NCBI GenBank assembly: GCA_021162285.1
Contig: JAGGYZ010000210.1
Location: 1 to 13,535 of the forward strand
DNA length: 13,535 nt
Source: Candidatus Fermentibacteraceae bacterium
GTDB lineage: Bacteria; Fermentibacterota; Fermentibacteria; Fermentibacterales; JCC-6
Direction: 5' to 3'
A program made the position numbers and the translations under genes. The notes beneath the pieces are model-generated. The model made no database searches and was not told the origin of the DNA. It was given only the letters and a program-made list of their open reading frames with translations. Below, one piece after another: positions 6,426 through 13,535 of this stretch (within the stretch, counting starts at the first letter, position 1; each line of letters begins with the position of its first letter).

Positions 6426-7670
6426 ATCCATTCCCATTCTTTTTGCGATAACGTCCGGCAGCAGGATACTTCCGTCAGGCTGCTGACCGTTTTCCACCAG
6501 AGATATTATTAACCTTGGGAGAGCAAGCCCTGAACCGTTCAGCGTGTGGACAAGCCTGGGCTTTCCTCCACCTGCCGGTTTGTATTTCATGTTGCTTCTT
6601 CTGGCCTGAAAATCACGGAAATTAGACACAGATGAAACTTCAAGCCACTTTTCCTGTCCTGCGGACCAGATCTCAATATCGTAGCATTTCGCGGCAGCAA
6701 AACTGAGATCTCCAGTGGCAAGAAGCAGGATTCTGTAGGGTATACCAAGAACCTCCAGCATTCCTGCTGCATGGTTCAGAAGTTCAAGATGGGCCTTTTC
6801 AGAGCGGTCCGGGTGTTCCAGACGGACCATTTCCACCTTCTCGAACTGATGAACCCTGTTCAGTCCTCTGTTGTCTTTGCCGTAGCTGCCAGCTTCCCTT
6901 CTGAAACATGGAGTGTAGCCGCAGAGCCTTACTGGAAGATCTGATTCTTCCAGAAGCCGGTCTCTGTAAAGATTGGTTAACGGTACCTCGCCGGTGGGAA
7001 CAAGGTAGAGATCGTCATGGCCTATCCGGTACATATCATCATCCATCTTGGGGAGCTGAGCTGTTGCCGTCATGGATTCCGGCCGGGCCACAAAAGGAGC
7101 CCATACTTCATCCATTCCAGACTGTGCGTGGTAATCAAGCATCCAGCTAATCAGAGTTCTCTGAAGTTTTGCAGCCCACCCTCTGAACAGAATAAAGTTG
7201 GAGCCGGCTATTTTTCCTGCAGCTTCCGGAAGAAATACTCCGGCCATCAGGTCCCAGTGAGGTTTTGGCTGAAACCGGAATTCAGGAATAGTGCCCCACG
7301 AGCGCACAATTACATTGTTCTCCTCGGTGCCTACAGGAACATCAGAGTCGGGAATATTCGGGAACCTTAATTCCATTTCCGAGAGCCGGCTGTTGAATTC
7401 TGAAACCCTCTTCTCCAGACTGGCAAGCTCGGTCCCGGTTTTACGGCTTTTCTGCATTTCCTCTTCGGCATCTTCTCCGTTTCGCTTCTTCATTGAAACT
7501 GCTTTTGAAAGTGTGTTGCGTTGTTTCCGGAGTGCTTCTATTTCAAGCATTAGCTCTCTTTTTGATCTGTCCGCATCGAGCCACTGCTGTATATCAATTT
7601 TCTCGTTCTTTGCGGCGGCAGCATCTGCCACCGTTTGAGGTTCTTTTCTCAATAATTTTCTGTCAAGCAT
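6408..7670 (-). CDS. serS: Seryl-tRNA synthetase
   Basis: 420 aa, normal length for the bacterial class II enzyme that charges tRNA-Ser (and tRNA-Sec) with serine in the cytosol. The N-terminal tRNA-binding arm is an antiparallel coiled coil at about 30-103 (RSKRELMLEIEALRKQRNTL and LASLEKRVSEFNSRL). The serine-binding VPTGEVPLTN (224-233) has Gly where Ala is commoner. Motif 2 is CFRREAGSYGKDNRGLNRVHQF (255-276). EVSSVSNFRDFQARR (344-358) and motif 3, LNGSGLALPRLIISLVEN (377-394), follow. The N-terminus (MLDRKLLRKEP) matches the family start, and GGAG lies about 8 bases before the ATG. It is the last gene of the minus-strand run, 27 nt after the DgkA-like gene. It may be co-transcribed with glycan genes or have its own promoter inside that gene. 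Confidence 0.98.
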   Translation of the reverse strand: MLDRKLLRKEPQTVADAAAAKNEKIDIQQWLDADRSKRELMLEIEALRKQRNTLSKAVSMKKRNGEDAEEEMQKSRKTGTELASLEKRVSEFNSRLSEMELRFPNIPDSDVPVGTEENNVIVRSWGTIPEFRFQPKPHWDLMAGVFLPEAAGKIAGSNFILFRGWAAKLQRTLISWMLDYHAQSGMDEVWAPFVARPESMTATAQLPKMDDDMYRIGHDDLYLVPTGEVPLTNLYRDRLLEESDLPVRLCGYTPCFRREAGSYGKDNRGLNRVHQFEKVEMVRLEHPDRSEKAHLELLNHAAGMLEVLGIPYRILLLATGDLSFAAAKCYDIEIWSAGQEKWLEVSSVSNFRDFQARRSNMKYKPAGGGKPRLVHTLNGSGLALPRLIISLVENGQQPDGSILLPDVIAKRMGMDVIRPV

Positions 7671-7697
7671 TTGTCATCTCCGAATATTCAGTAAATA

Positions 7698-8048
7698 CTA
7701 TAAAATGTAGGGGAGGAATATAAGGAAACCTGCGGCTGCTGCCGAAATTGAAACAGCCAGAACGCCTCCCGCAGCTACATCTTTTGCCTTGCCTGTCAGT
7801 TCGTGCCATTCCGGGGCCACCCGGTCTGCCAGGAATTCAAGGCCTGTATTAAGAGCTTCAGCGGCCCATACCCCCCCGATGGCGAGAGAAATTATTGCCC
7901 AATGGACGGTGGTGATGTCAAGAACAAAGCCCAGTGCAATAACCACAATGGTGGAAATGAGATGAATTCTGCCGTTTCTCTGGGTTCTCACCAGAACGGC
8001 TAGACCACGGAAAGCATTTCTGAAACTGTCAAGTTGTTTTCCTACCAT
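7698..8048 (-). CDS. dgkA: Diacylglycerol kinase / undecaprenol kinase (DgkA family)
   Basis: A 116-aa integral membrane kinase of the small prokaryotic DgkA family. SFRNAFRGL (8-16) and RIHL (27-30) form the N-terminal amphipathic region. Three membrane helices follow, about 31-47, 51-68 and 94-115. The catalytic signature EALNTGLEFLADRV (64-77) and the KAKDVAAGGVLAV segment (87-99) are intact. The enzyme phosphorylates a membrane lipid alcohol with ATP. Some members act on diacylglycerol, others on undecaprenol, and motifs alone do not decide. The adjacent PAP2 phosphatase and the surrounding lipid-linked glycan genes favour a part in undecaprenyl-phosphate supply, by inference. Its ATG overlaps the PAP2 stop by 7 nt and has no good ribosome site of its own, so translation is probably coupled. 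Confidence 0.9.
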   Translation of the reverse strand: MVGKQLDSFRNAFRGLAVLVRTQRNGRIHLISTIVVIALGFVLDITTVHWAIISLAIGGVWAAEALNTGLEFLADRVAPEWHELTGKAKDVAAGGVLAVSISAAAAGFLIFLPYIL

Positions 8049-8770
8049 AGCCCGGGAGTTATCCTTCCTTCAGTATCGACTGATAACGAAAATTTCACAC
8101 CGCCGGGAGAGTCACCGTTATCTACCATTGAGGCAGCAATACCGCATGCTGCTCCAACAGCGGCTCCCATTAAAACATCCGAGGGGAAATGTCTACCGAG
8201 ATTAACCCGGGACAGACAGGTGTACACAGCAACTGCGGCAGCCGGTATTCCCACATCTGCGCCGTATCTGTGCCAGAGCACAACGGCAGTGCATGAAGTT
8301 CCGGCTGCATGTCCGGAAGGAAAGCTTCTGGTGTCAGTTCCATCCGGTCTTGTTCTTGCTGTGGAGAGTTTGGTTATCTGTGTAATGCCGTAGGTGTACA
8401 ACAGTCCCCGGCACAGCTCTTCCCCGGTACCTTCAATGTCGTCAGAGCCAGCTGCCATACCTGCAATCCACAGGGCGGCTGAGGACACGGGAAGAGCTTT
8501 ACCAAAGAGAAGATCATCTACCCTGTCTAAAGTGTTGAACGGTGAGTTCGGCATACAGCCACAGTATCCCTCCGGATCTTCTGTTTTGTATGCCCAGAAA
8601 GATCCGGCAGTTCCTGCCGCCAGAACGGAAGCAGGAACTACAGTAAACAGGTTGCGGCCAGTATCCAGTGTGTTGTCTGCCAGCTCACCGGCAATGGCGA
8701 TGGAACAGACAACAACTGTGATCAGGAATCTAATTGCTGTAGAATTCCCTGATCGCTGTGATAACTTCAT
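8042..8770 (-). CDS. PAP2-family membrane/periplasmic phosphatase
   Basis: 242 aa from the chosen start. An N-terminal hydrophobic stretch (13-30, IRFLITVVVCSIAIAGEL) is a signal or anchor. Further hydrophobic segments lie at about 42-60, 93-108, 158-168 and 198-215. All three PAP2 signature blocks are present: K134 x6 R141 P142; SFPSGHAAG (149-157) with His154; and SRVNLGRH...D (187-198) with His194 and Asp198. These residues form the vanadium-haloperoxidase-like active site that hydrolyses lipid phosphates or pyrophosphates such as undecaprenyl pyrophosphate. The substrate is not decidable here. An ATG exists at 8779, but the Shine-Dalgarno GGAG (8783-8780) abuts it. It stands nine bases before the ATG at 8770, so 8770 is preferred. 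The gene overlaps the end of the aminotransferase by about 41 nt. Confidence 0.87.
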   Translation of the reverse strand: MKLSQRSGNSTAIRFLITVVVCSIAIAGELADNTLDTGRNLFTVVPASVLAAGTAGSFWAYKTEDPEGYCGCMPNSPFNTLDRVDDLLFGKALPVSSAALWIAGMAAGSDDIEGTGEELCRGLLYTYGITQITKLSTARTRPDGTDTRSFPSGHAAGTSCTAVVLWHRYGADVGIPAAAVAVYTCLSRVNLGRHFPSDVLMGAAVGAACGIAASMVDNGDSPGGVKFSLSVDTEGRITPGLW

Positions 8771-9881
8771 TCTGTTCATCTCCGGTCAGTTCTCCAAATA
8801 CAGGTAGAGAAATGACCTTTTTACTTGTGTTTTCCGAAACCCTGAAGTCTCCCTTTGAGTATCCCAGATCGGCAAAGCACTGCTGAAGATGGAGGGGCAG
8901 CGGATAGTAGACTGCACATCCGATCTGCCTTTTGCGCAGAAAGGCAAGCAACTCATCCCTGCTCTCGGCTAGGACAGTGTACTGGTTGTAGATAGACCAT
9001 GCTCTGGGATCGATTACCGGTGTTTTTATCTGGGGTAAATTTGCAAAAGCCTCGGCATATCTTTCCGCATTTGCCCTTCTTCCGGCGTGCCACTGTTCCA
9101 ACTTGCGAAGCTTGACCCTGAGAAAACCGGCCTGGATAGCATCCATGCGGCTGTTGGTCCCAACTTCAGAATGCAGATAGCCCTTTCCTCCATGTTCGCG
9201 GAGGCTTCTCAGTCTTTCAGCAAGCTTCAGATCGTTTGTTGTGAGCATTCCGCCATCACCGAGAGCACCCAGATTCTTTGATGGGAAGAAGCTGAAACAT
9301 CCCACTGTGCCAGTGGATCCTGCTTTTGACTGTCTCCATTTTGCGCCGGCAGCCTGAGCAGCATCTTCAACAACTGGAAGATCCCAGTTTGACGCAGTCG
9401 AGTTTATGGCATCCATGTTGCAGATCTGCCCAAAGATGTGAACAGGCATTATTGCCGCAACACGCCTTGCTGTTTCCTTGTGTATAACACCTCGCTCTGT
9501 TATTGCACAGTTGGTGTTCAGCCATTCTTCGAGAATGTCGGGATCCATGTTGAATGTATCTGGAAGGATGTCTATAAAAACTGGAGTACCGCCGGCTCTT
9601 ACAATGGATCCGGCAGAGGAGAAAAAGGTAAAGGGTACAGTGATAACAAGCTCATCCCTCTTTAACCCTGTAGCTTGAAGAGCAAGAATAAGAGCGTCGG
9701 TTCCGGAGGCACATGCAACTGCATCTGCGGTGCCTGAATACTCTGCAAATTCTCTCTCAAATGCGTCCATCTCCGGGCCTTTTATAAAGCGCGACGTAGA
9801 GAGAGCATCGGTGAAAACCCGTATAAGTTCATCCTTTATGTCAGCATGCTGGCGGTTTATATCTAGAAGCGGTACTTTCAT
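8730..9881 (-). CDS. DegT/DnrJ/EryC1/StrS-type sugar aminotransferase
   Basis: A 383-aa PLP enzyme of the sugar-aminotransferase family. It transfers an amino group, usually from glutamate, to a keto-sugar nucleotide. Visible elements are MKVPLLDINRQ at the start, SGTDALILAL (59-68, phosphate binding), PFTFFSSAGSIVRAGGTPVFID (83-104), VVEDAAQAAGA (170-180, with the Asp that holds the PLP ring), FSFFPSKNLGALGDGG (196-211) with Lys202 as the Schiff-base lysine, and GTNSRMDAIQAG (241-252). Length and N-terminus fit the WbpE/QdtB/FdtB-like group, which makes 3-amino sugars. The exact sugar cannot be read from motifs. AAGGA about 9 bases upstream supports the start. It lies 23 nt after the sugar-phosphate transferase gene, consistent with supplying an amino sugar for the polymer. 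Confidence 0.92.
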   Translation of the reverse strand: MKVPLLDINRQHADIKDELIRVFTDALSTSRFIKGPEMDAFEREFAEYSGTADAVACASGTDALILALQATGLKRDELVITVPFTFFSSAGSIVRAGGTPVFIDILPDTFNMDPDILEEWLNTNCAITERGVIHKETARRVAAIMPVHIFGQICNMDAINSTASNWDLPVVEDAAQAAGAKWRQSKAGSTGTVGCFSFFPSKNLGALGDGGMLTTNDLKLAERLRSLREHGGKGYLHSEVGTNSRMDAIQAGFLRVKLRKLEQWHAGRRANAERYAEAFANLPQIKTPVIDPRAWSIYNQYTVLAESRDELLAFLRKRQIGCAVYYPLPLHLQQCFADLGYSKGDFRVSENTSKKVISLPVFGELTGDEQNEVITAIREFYSN

Positions 9882-9904
9882 TTGTGTTTTCCTTTCATCT
9901 TGAA

Positions 9905-11299
9905 TCAGTGTGCTCCCTTTGCTGTAAGAACCACAAGAACAGTTCTTGCGAGAATTTCCAGGTCAAGGAAGAGTGACTGGTTTTCTATGTACTGAAAATC
10001 ATGGGTTAGTTTCCTCGAAACATCTTCGATACTGGTATCGTACTCAAGGTTGACCTGAGCCCAGCCTGTTATTCCGGGTTTAACTGTGAGGCGCTTGTCA
10101 TAGAATGGGTAGATGGTTCGAAGTTCCTGTATTATCTCGGGTCTTTCCGGCCTTGGCCCCACCACAGCCATTTCACCTGAGAGAACATTAAGAAACTGGG
10201 GGACCTCATCAATTCTGGTTTTTCTCAGCAGCCGGCCTATCTTCGTTATTCTTGCATCATCTTTTCCCGCCCACACGGCACCGGTGGTTTTTTCGGCATT
10301 GGTCACCATGGATCTGAATTTAAAGATTCTGTAAACTTTACCGCCTTTGCCTGTTCTTTTCTGTCTGTAGAACACACTTCCCCGTGAGTCGATTACTATC
10401 AGAAGACTTACGATGATCCAGAGAGGCAGCCCCAGGATGATTACCAGAAGGCTTACCACATAATCACCTGTGGTTTTTACCAGCTTTTCCCAGAATGAAA
10501 GTCTGTCTGGAACCAGCTCCATCAGAGGTTGTCCCAGAATTTGTGTGTTGTGTACATGACCGGCTACCACATCAAACAGATCAGGTACAAGTTTGACCCT
10601 TATCCCACTCTGAACAGCCGGAAGCAGAAGGCTGAGAATATCGTCGTGAAAATTAGACGCAATGGTAACCAGCAGGTCTGTGATGCCGTGTTTTTCCGCA
10701 AGAGTTGATATATCGTTTATTTCGCCCTTGGGAGGTTCAGTAATGGCAGGGTTGTCTACAGGATGCGGAGGGTTGACAAACCCGATTACATTGTATCCCA
10801 GAGATGGGTTAATTGCAAGATAATCAACCAGTTCCTTTGCAGATTTACCGAGGCCGATGATCAGTACATTTCGCTGGAGCAGAGATTTCTTTGCCAGCCG
10901 TCTCTCAAGCAGCCGCGAGAAGCTTCTTGCGGCGTAGACAAACAGGTTCAGAAGGGAGAAGTAGACAAAGAAGATCCACCTGCCGATTGATGCCTGAGGT
11001 GTTGCAAGAAAAGAGAACAGTGAGAGAATCACAAATCCGGCAACTACTGGCTTGAAAACCATTCTGATTTCATCTGCCCAGCTTCGATCCCAGTGGAGTC
11101 GGTATGCTCCGGTGAGAGCAAAGATTGTCCACCAGTACGCAATTGAGGCGAAGCAGCCGTAGATTATTATGTGTGTGGAGATCGGTGAAGTGCCGGGAAA
11201 GATACCCAGGCTGAATTTGACAACAGCAGACAGGTAAAGAGCCAGGAAAACAGCGATTGCATCTAAAAGCATTCCAAGAAAAATACTGAATTTCTTCAC
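9905..11299 (-). CDS. Polyprenyl-phosphate sugar-1-phosphate transferase (WbaP/WcaJ-like initiating enzyme)
   Basis: 464 aa from a GTG whose GTGA overlaps the TGA of the upstream radical SAM gene, with GGAAAGAG just before it. The open frame continues 49 codons upstream inside that gene, but that extension has no family character. Architecture: four or five N-terminal membrane helices (about 4-31, 42-63, 82-100, 107-126), a CoA_binding_3/Rossmann-like region from VLIIGLGKSAKELVDYL (145-161) to about 255, then the C-terminal transferase domain. The latter has its membrane helix at 280-304, FYRQKRTGKGGKVYRIFKFRSM (310-331), the catalytic Asp-Glu pair D364-E365 in RIDEVPQFLNVL, VVGPRPERPE (379-388) and KPGITGWAQVN (407-417). 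It moves a sugar-1-phosphate onto undecaprenyl phosphate at the inner membrane, the first step of repeat-unit assembly. Confidence 0.93.
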   Translation of the reverse strand: MKKFSIFLGMLLDAIAVFLALYLSAVVKFSLGIFPGTSPISTHIIIYGCFASIAYWWTIFALTGAYRLHWDRSWADEIRMVFKPVVAGFVILSLFSFLATPQASIGRWIFFVYFSLLNLFVYAARSFSRLLERRLAKKSLLQRNVLIIGLGKSAKELVDYLAINPSLGYNVIGFVNPPHPVDNPAITEPPKGEINDISTLAEKHGITDLLVTIASNFHDDILSLLLPAVQSGIRVKLVPDLFDVVAGHVHNTQILGQPLMELVPDRLSFWEKLVKTTGDYVVSLLVIILGLPLWIIVSLLIVIDSRGSVFYRQKRTGKGGKVYRIFKFRSMVTNAEKTTGAVWAGKDDARITKIGRLLRKTRIDEVPQFLNVLSGEMAVVGPRPERPEIIQELRTIYPFYDKRLTVKPGITGWAQVNLEYDTSIEDVSRKLTHDFQYIENQSLFLDLEILARTVLVVLTAKGAH

Positions 11300-12750
11300 G
11301 ATCTCTTTCCGAACAGGTACTTTTTGAATGTCGAGAATGCCCTGAGGGTTCGACGACCTTCTGTTGTGGGGTGAAGAAGGGTTTGAACAGCTTTGTAGAA
11401 AAGATATCCAGGCCTGAGATAAAACTTCCGTCTGGCGTAGTCGCACCAGTCCACCAGATCATCAGATGACAGACCGGGCAGATCAACCACACAGTTGTGA
11501 AGCCCGTCTGCTGTAAGCCACTGGCGGTAGTCTTCCGTTCTGAGGTTGCCGGACAAACGGTACTGCTGGTACAGCCTGGTTCCCGGGTAAGCCATAATGG
11601 GAAAGAACTGTGCTGTATCCGGGCTCAGCTCTATCGCCATTTTCAGTGTTGCTGCAAGGGTTTCCTTTGTTTCTCCCGGGTTCCCGGCCATGAAACATCC
11701 GTGCACAAGCAATCCCGCCTTTCTGGCTCTTTTTGCAAAACTCAGGTTCTGCTCTACAGTAGTTCCTTTGTTCACTCCATTCAGAATGACCTGACTTCCG
11801 GATTCATAGCCGACAATAATCATTCTGCATCCTGCCCGGCGCATTTTCTTCATGGCTTCAAGGGATAGATTGGCTCTGGTGTTTGCCGTCCACGGTAGTT
11901 TGCATCCGGCAGCAATAAGGGCATCAGAAACTTTCTCAACCCTCCTGGAGTCTACACTGAAGGTATCATCCTCAAAGACTATTTCCTGAACCTGGGGGAA
12001 GTACTGCTGTATTTTCAGGAACTCTTCTGCAACATTTGCAGCTGATCTGGCGCGGTAGGTCCCTCCATGGAGAACCTGAGGCCACACACAGTAGGAGCAT
12101 TTGAAAGGACAACCCCTGCTTGTGATCATCATCACTGAAGGATACCTGGCAGCTGCAAAAAAGTAGTTCTCCGGTTTCAAGTGTTTTTTGTACACATCTG
12201 CAAGCATGGGAAGAGAATCCAGGTCTGATACGGTTTCCCTTTTTCCTGTGAAGATGGGTTTATCCCCGGTATTCAGCCACAGCCCGGGAACCTCGCGAAG
12301 ATCTGTGCCATTATGCAGAGCGTTGGCAGCATGAGAAACAGTAATGTCGTATTCCCCTGCCACCACGGCTGTTACATGCGGAGCTTCCTGCAGAACCTTT
12401 TCAGGGAGTGCACTTACATGAGTACCTACAAGAAGAATAGAACAATCGGGAAGAATTGCAGCAATTTCTTTTGAAACTTCGAGGTCGCTGTGAATGGAAG
12501 GTGTACTTGTGTCCATCACAACAAGCTCCGGCGACACCTCAGCCAGTTTTTCAAGAAGATCCTGTCTGGTGATGTCTGCAGCCGGGCAGTCCAGAAAAAC
12601 AACATCGTGCCCTGCCCGCTCAAGGGTGCCCACTGCGTAAGCCAGCCAGAATGGCCAGTACATGGTTCCACTTTTTACTATGGCCGGTGATCTTGAGGTC
12701 CTTGAAAATTTACCATCCATGAAAGGCGGGTTTACAACTGCAGTTTTCAT
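11296..12750 (-). CDS. B12-binding-type radical SAM enzyme in the glycan cluster
   Basis: 484 aa. The N-terminal ~150 residues resemble a cobalamin-binding Rossmann domain (MKTAVVNPPF, LAYAVGTLERAGHDVVFLD, then LLVGTHVSALPEKVL at 106-120). The DxHxxG motif of base-off B12 proteins is not seen, so cobalamin binding is by family resemblance only. The radical SAM core follows, with the 4Fe-4S motif CPFKCSYC (C214, C218, C221). IVFEDDTFSVD (257-267), VGYESGSQ (313-320) and CFMAGNPGET (352-361) are as expected of a TIM-barrel core. A C-terminal segment of about 90 residues is basic and specific. Members of this superfamily include methyltransferases and ring-forming enzymes; the substrate here is unknown. 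A 4-nt ATGA overlap with the upstream glycosyltransferase and a GTGA overlap with the downstream initiating transferase place it inside glycan assembly. No good Shine-Dalgarno is visible, so it is probably coupled. Confidence 0.88.
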   Translation of the reverse strand: MKTAVVNPPFMDGKFSRTSRSPAIVKSGTMYWPFWLAYAVGTLERAGHDVVFLDCPAADITRQDLLEKLAEVSPELVVMDTSTPSIHSDLEVSKEIAAILPDCSILLVGTHVSALPEKVLQEAPHVTAVVAGEYDITVSHAANALHNGTDLREVPGLWLNTGDKPIFTGKRETVSDLDSLPMLADVYKKHLKPENYFFAAARYPSVMMITSRGCPFKCSYCVWPQVLHGGTYRARSAANVAEEFLKIQQYFPQVQEIVFEDDTFSVDSRRVEKVSDALIAAGCKLPWTANTRANLSLEAMKKMRRAGCRMIIVGYESGSQVILNGVNKGTTVEQNLSFAKRARKAGLLVHGCFMAGNPGETKETLAATLKMAIELSPDTAQFFPIMAYPGTRLYQQYRLSGNLRTEDYRQWLTADGLHNCVVDLPGLSSDDLVDWCDYARRKFYLRPGYLFYKAVQTLLHPTTEGRRTLRAFSTFKKYLFGKRS

Positions 12751-13535
12751 GTCAGAGATTCTATTCGTTCAAGAAAGCAGTCTGCTGTTTTTTCCCACGA
12801 AAAAATACCTGCTCTTTTCTGGCCGAGATCCCCGAGTATTTGCAGTTCCTCCGTGGAAGCTGCGGACAGCTCAGCCATGCCGCGCATAATATCGATGATG
12901 GAGTAAGGATCGATCAGTACGCCTGTATCTCCCACAACTTCCTCAAGGGCAGTAGTTTTTGATGCCATTACAGGAGCTCCGGTTGCCATTGCCTCGAGAG
13001 CAGGAAGACCGAACCCTTCGTAAACAGAAGGTATGAGAAGAGCTCTGCAGGTCATGTAAAGGTTCCGTAATTCGTCATCTGATATATGGGTCAGAACTTT
13101 GATGTTTGACCTGGCCGGATTAGAATCGAGATGTTTACGGAAATGGCGGTATGCCCTGTCTTTTCTCACAACCATGGTAAGTGGTGGTGTGTTTCTGTTG
13201 AGGGCCCAGAGCCTGCCGTAGGCTGTGAGAAATCGTGGTATATTCTTGTAGCCCCGCGCATTGCCAACATACAGAAAGAAGTTCTCTCTTTTTTTATGTG
13301 CAGATACCGGAGAAGAGAAAAGGGCCTGCCCTTCACCGGTGACAAAAACTCTGTCAGTAACCGAGTTGAAACTTCTCATAACATCCAGTTTTGTTGTCAT
13401 TGTTGGAACTGCAATCGCCGATGCATGGCTTGTGGATGCCCTCAATGCTTTCCGGAAAAGAAAACGGCTGAAAGCATTCCGGACAATACTGTTACCAAAG
13501 TAGCAGGGAAGATTGAGCACCATGAGATCATGCAC
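12747..13535 (-). CDS. Family 4 glycosyltransferase (5' partial)
   Basis: 262 visible residues, cut by the right window edge. The frame is open to the last base, and the first residues (VHDLMVLNLP) match the internal H-D-L segment of GT4 enzymes, so the N-terminal domain's beginning is missing. The C-terminal GT-B domain is clear: FFLYVGNARGYKNIPRFLTAY (86-106, start of the donor domain with the G-x-x-x-x-K-N pattern), LRNLYMTCRALLIPSVYEGFGLPALEAMATGAPV (156-189) with the E-x7-E donor-binding signature, and TTALEEVVGDTGVLIDP (194-210). It is a retaining transferase that adds a sugar from a nucleotide donor to the lipid-linked repeat; the sugar is unknown. Its TGA overlaps the ATG of the radical SAM gene (ATGA), indicating coupled translation in the minus-strand operon. 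Confidence 0.92.
   Translation of the reverse strand: MHDLMVLNLPCYFGNSIVRNAFSRFLFRKALRASTSHASAIAVPTMTTKLDVMRSFNSVTDRVFVTGEGQALFSSPVSAHKKRENFFLYVGNARGYKNIPRFLTAYGRLWALNRNTPPLTMVVRKDRAYRHFRKHLDSNPARSNIKVLTHISDDELRNLYMTCRALLIPSVYEGFGLPALEAMATGAPVMASKTTALEEVVGDTGVLIDPYSIIDIMRGMAELSAASTEELQILGDLGQKRAGIFSWEKTADCFLERIESLT

Noticed and set aside
8034..8807. Plus-strand frames of 119 and 137 codons opposite the PAP2 gene
   Set aside because: The opposite strand carries all three PAP2 motifs; these frames show no recognisable domain.
11300..11446. N-terminal extension of the sugar-phosphate transferase
   Set aside because: It lies wholly inside the radical SAM gene, has no family-like sequence, and the GTG at 11299 with the GTGA overlap and a ribosome site is the natural start.

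Overview
The window looks like chromosomal DNA of a Gram-negative (diderm) bacterium at roughly 50% GC. Most of it is a surface-polysaccharide locus made of two convergent gene groups. The diderm assignment rests on a Wza-like SLBB export protein paired with a Wzz-type chain-length protein. No gene fixes the phylum; an uncultured lineage is possible, but that is a guess.

Left edge (1-717, +): the 3' part of a PHP-family histidinol-phosphatase-like gene that starts outside the window. The 244-bp gap after it (718-961) is the most interesting non-coding stretch. It carries a plausible sigma70-type promoter and two tandem GEMM-I (cyclic dinucleotide) riboswitch aptamers 90 nt apart. These are followed by a small hairpin and a strong Shine-Dalgarno. 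The first aptamer has the G expected of a c-di-GMP sensor at the ligand-discriminating position; the second has a C there.

Plus-strand operon (962-6407): a 90-aa exported TPR-like protein, an O-antigen ligase/polymerase-like membrane protein, a membrane GT2 glycosyltransferase, a three-SLBB polysaccharide export protein, and a Wzz-type chain-length protein without a kinase domain. This is a polymerise, regulate-length and export set, apparently under second-messenger control through RNA.

Minus-strand group (13535 down to 6408): a GT4 glycosyltransferase (start outside the window), a B12-binding-type radical SAM enzyme, a polyprenyl-phosphate sugar-1-phosphate transferase, a DegT-type sugar aminotransferase, a PAP2 phosphatase, a DgkA/undecaprenol-kinase-like protein, and seryl-tRNA synthetase. 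Most junctions overlap or are under 30 nt, so this reads as one transcription unit. It would make amino-sugar precursors, start the lipid-linked repeat unit, add sugars, and perhaps recycle the lipid carrier. A weak intrinsic terminator for this strand is built from the touching 3' ends of serS and the chain-length gene.

A Wzx-type flippase and a BY-type tyrosine kinase are not in the window. They may lie beyond the right edge. All functional calls come from motif reading by eye, without database searches.
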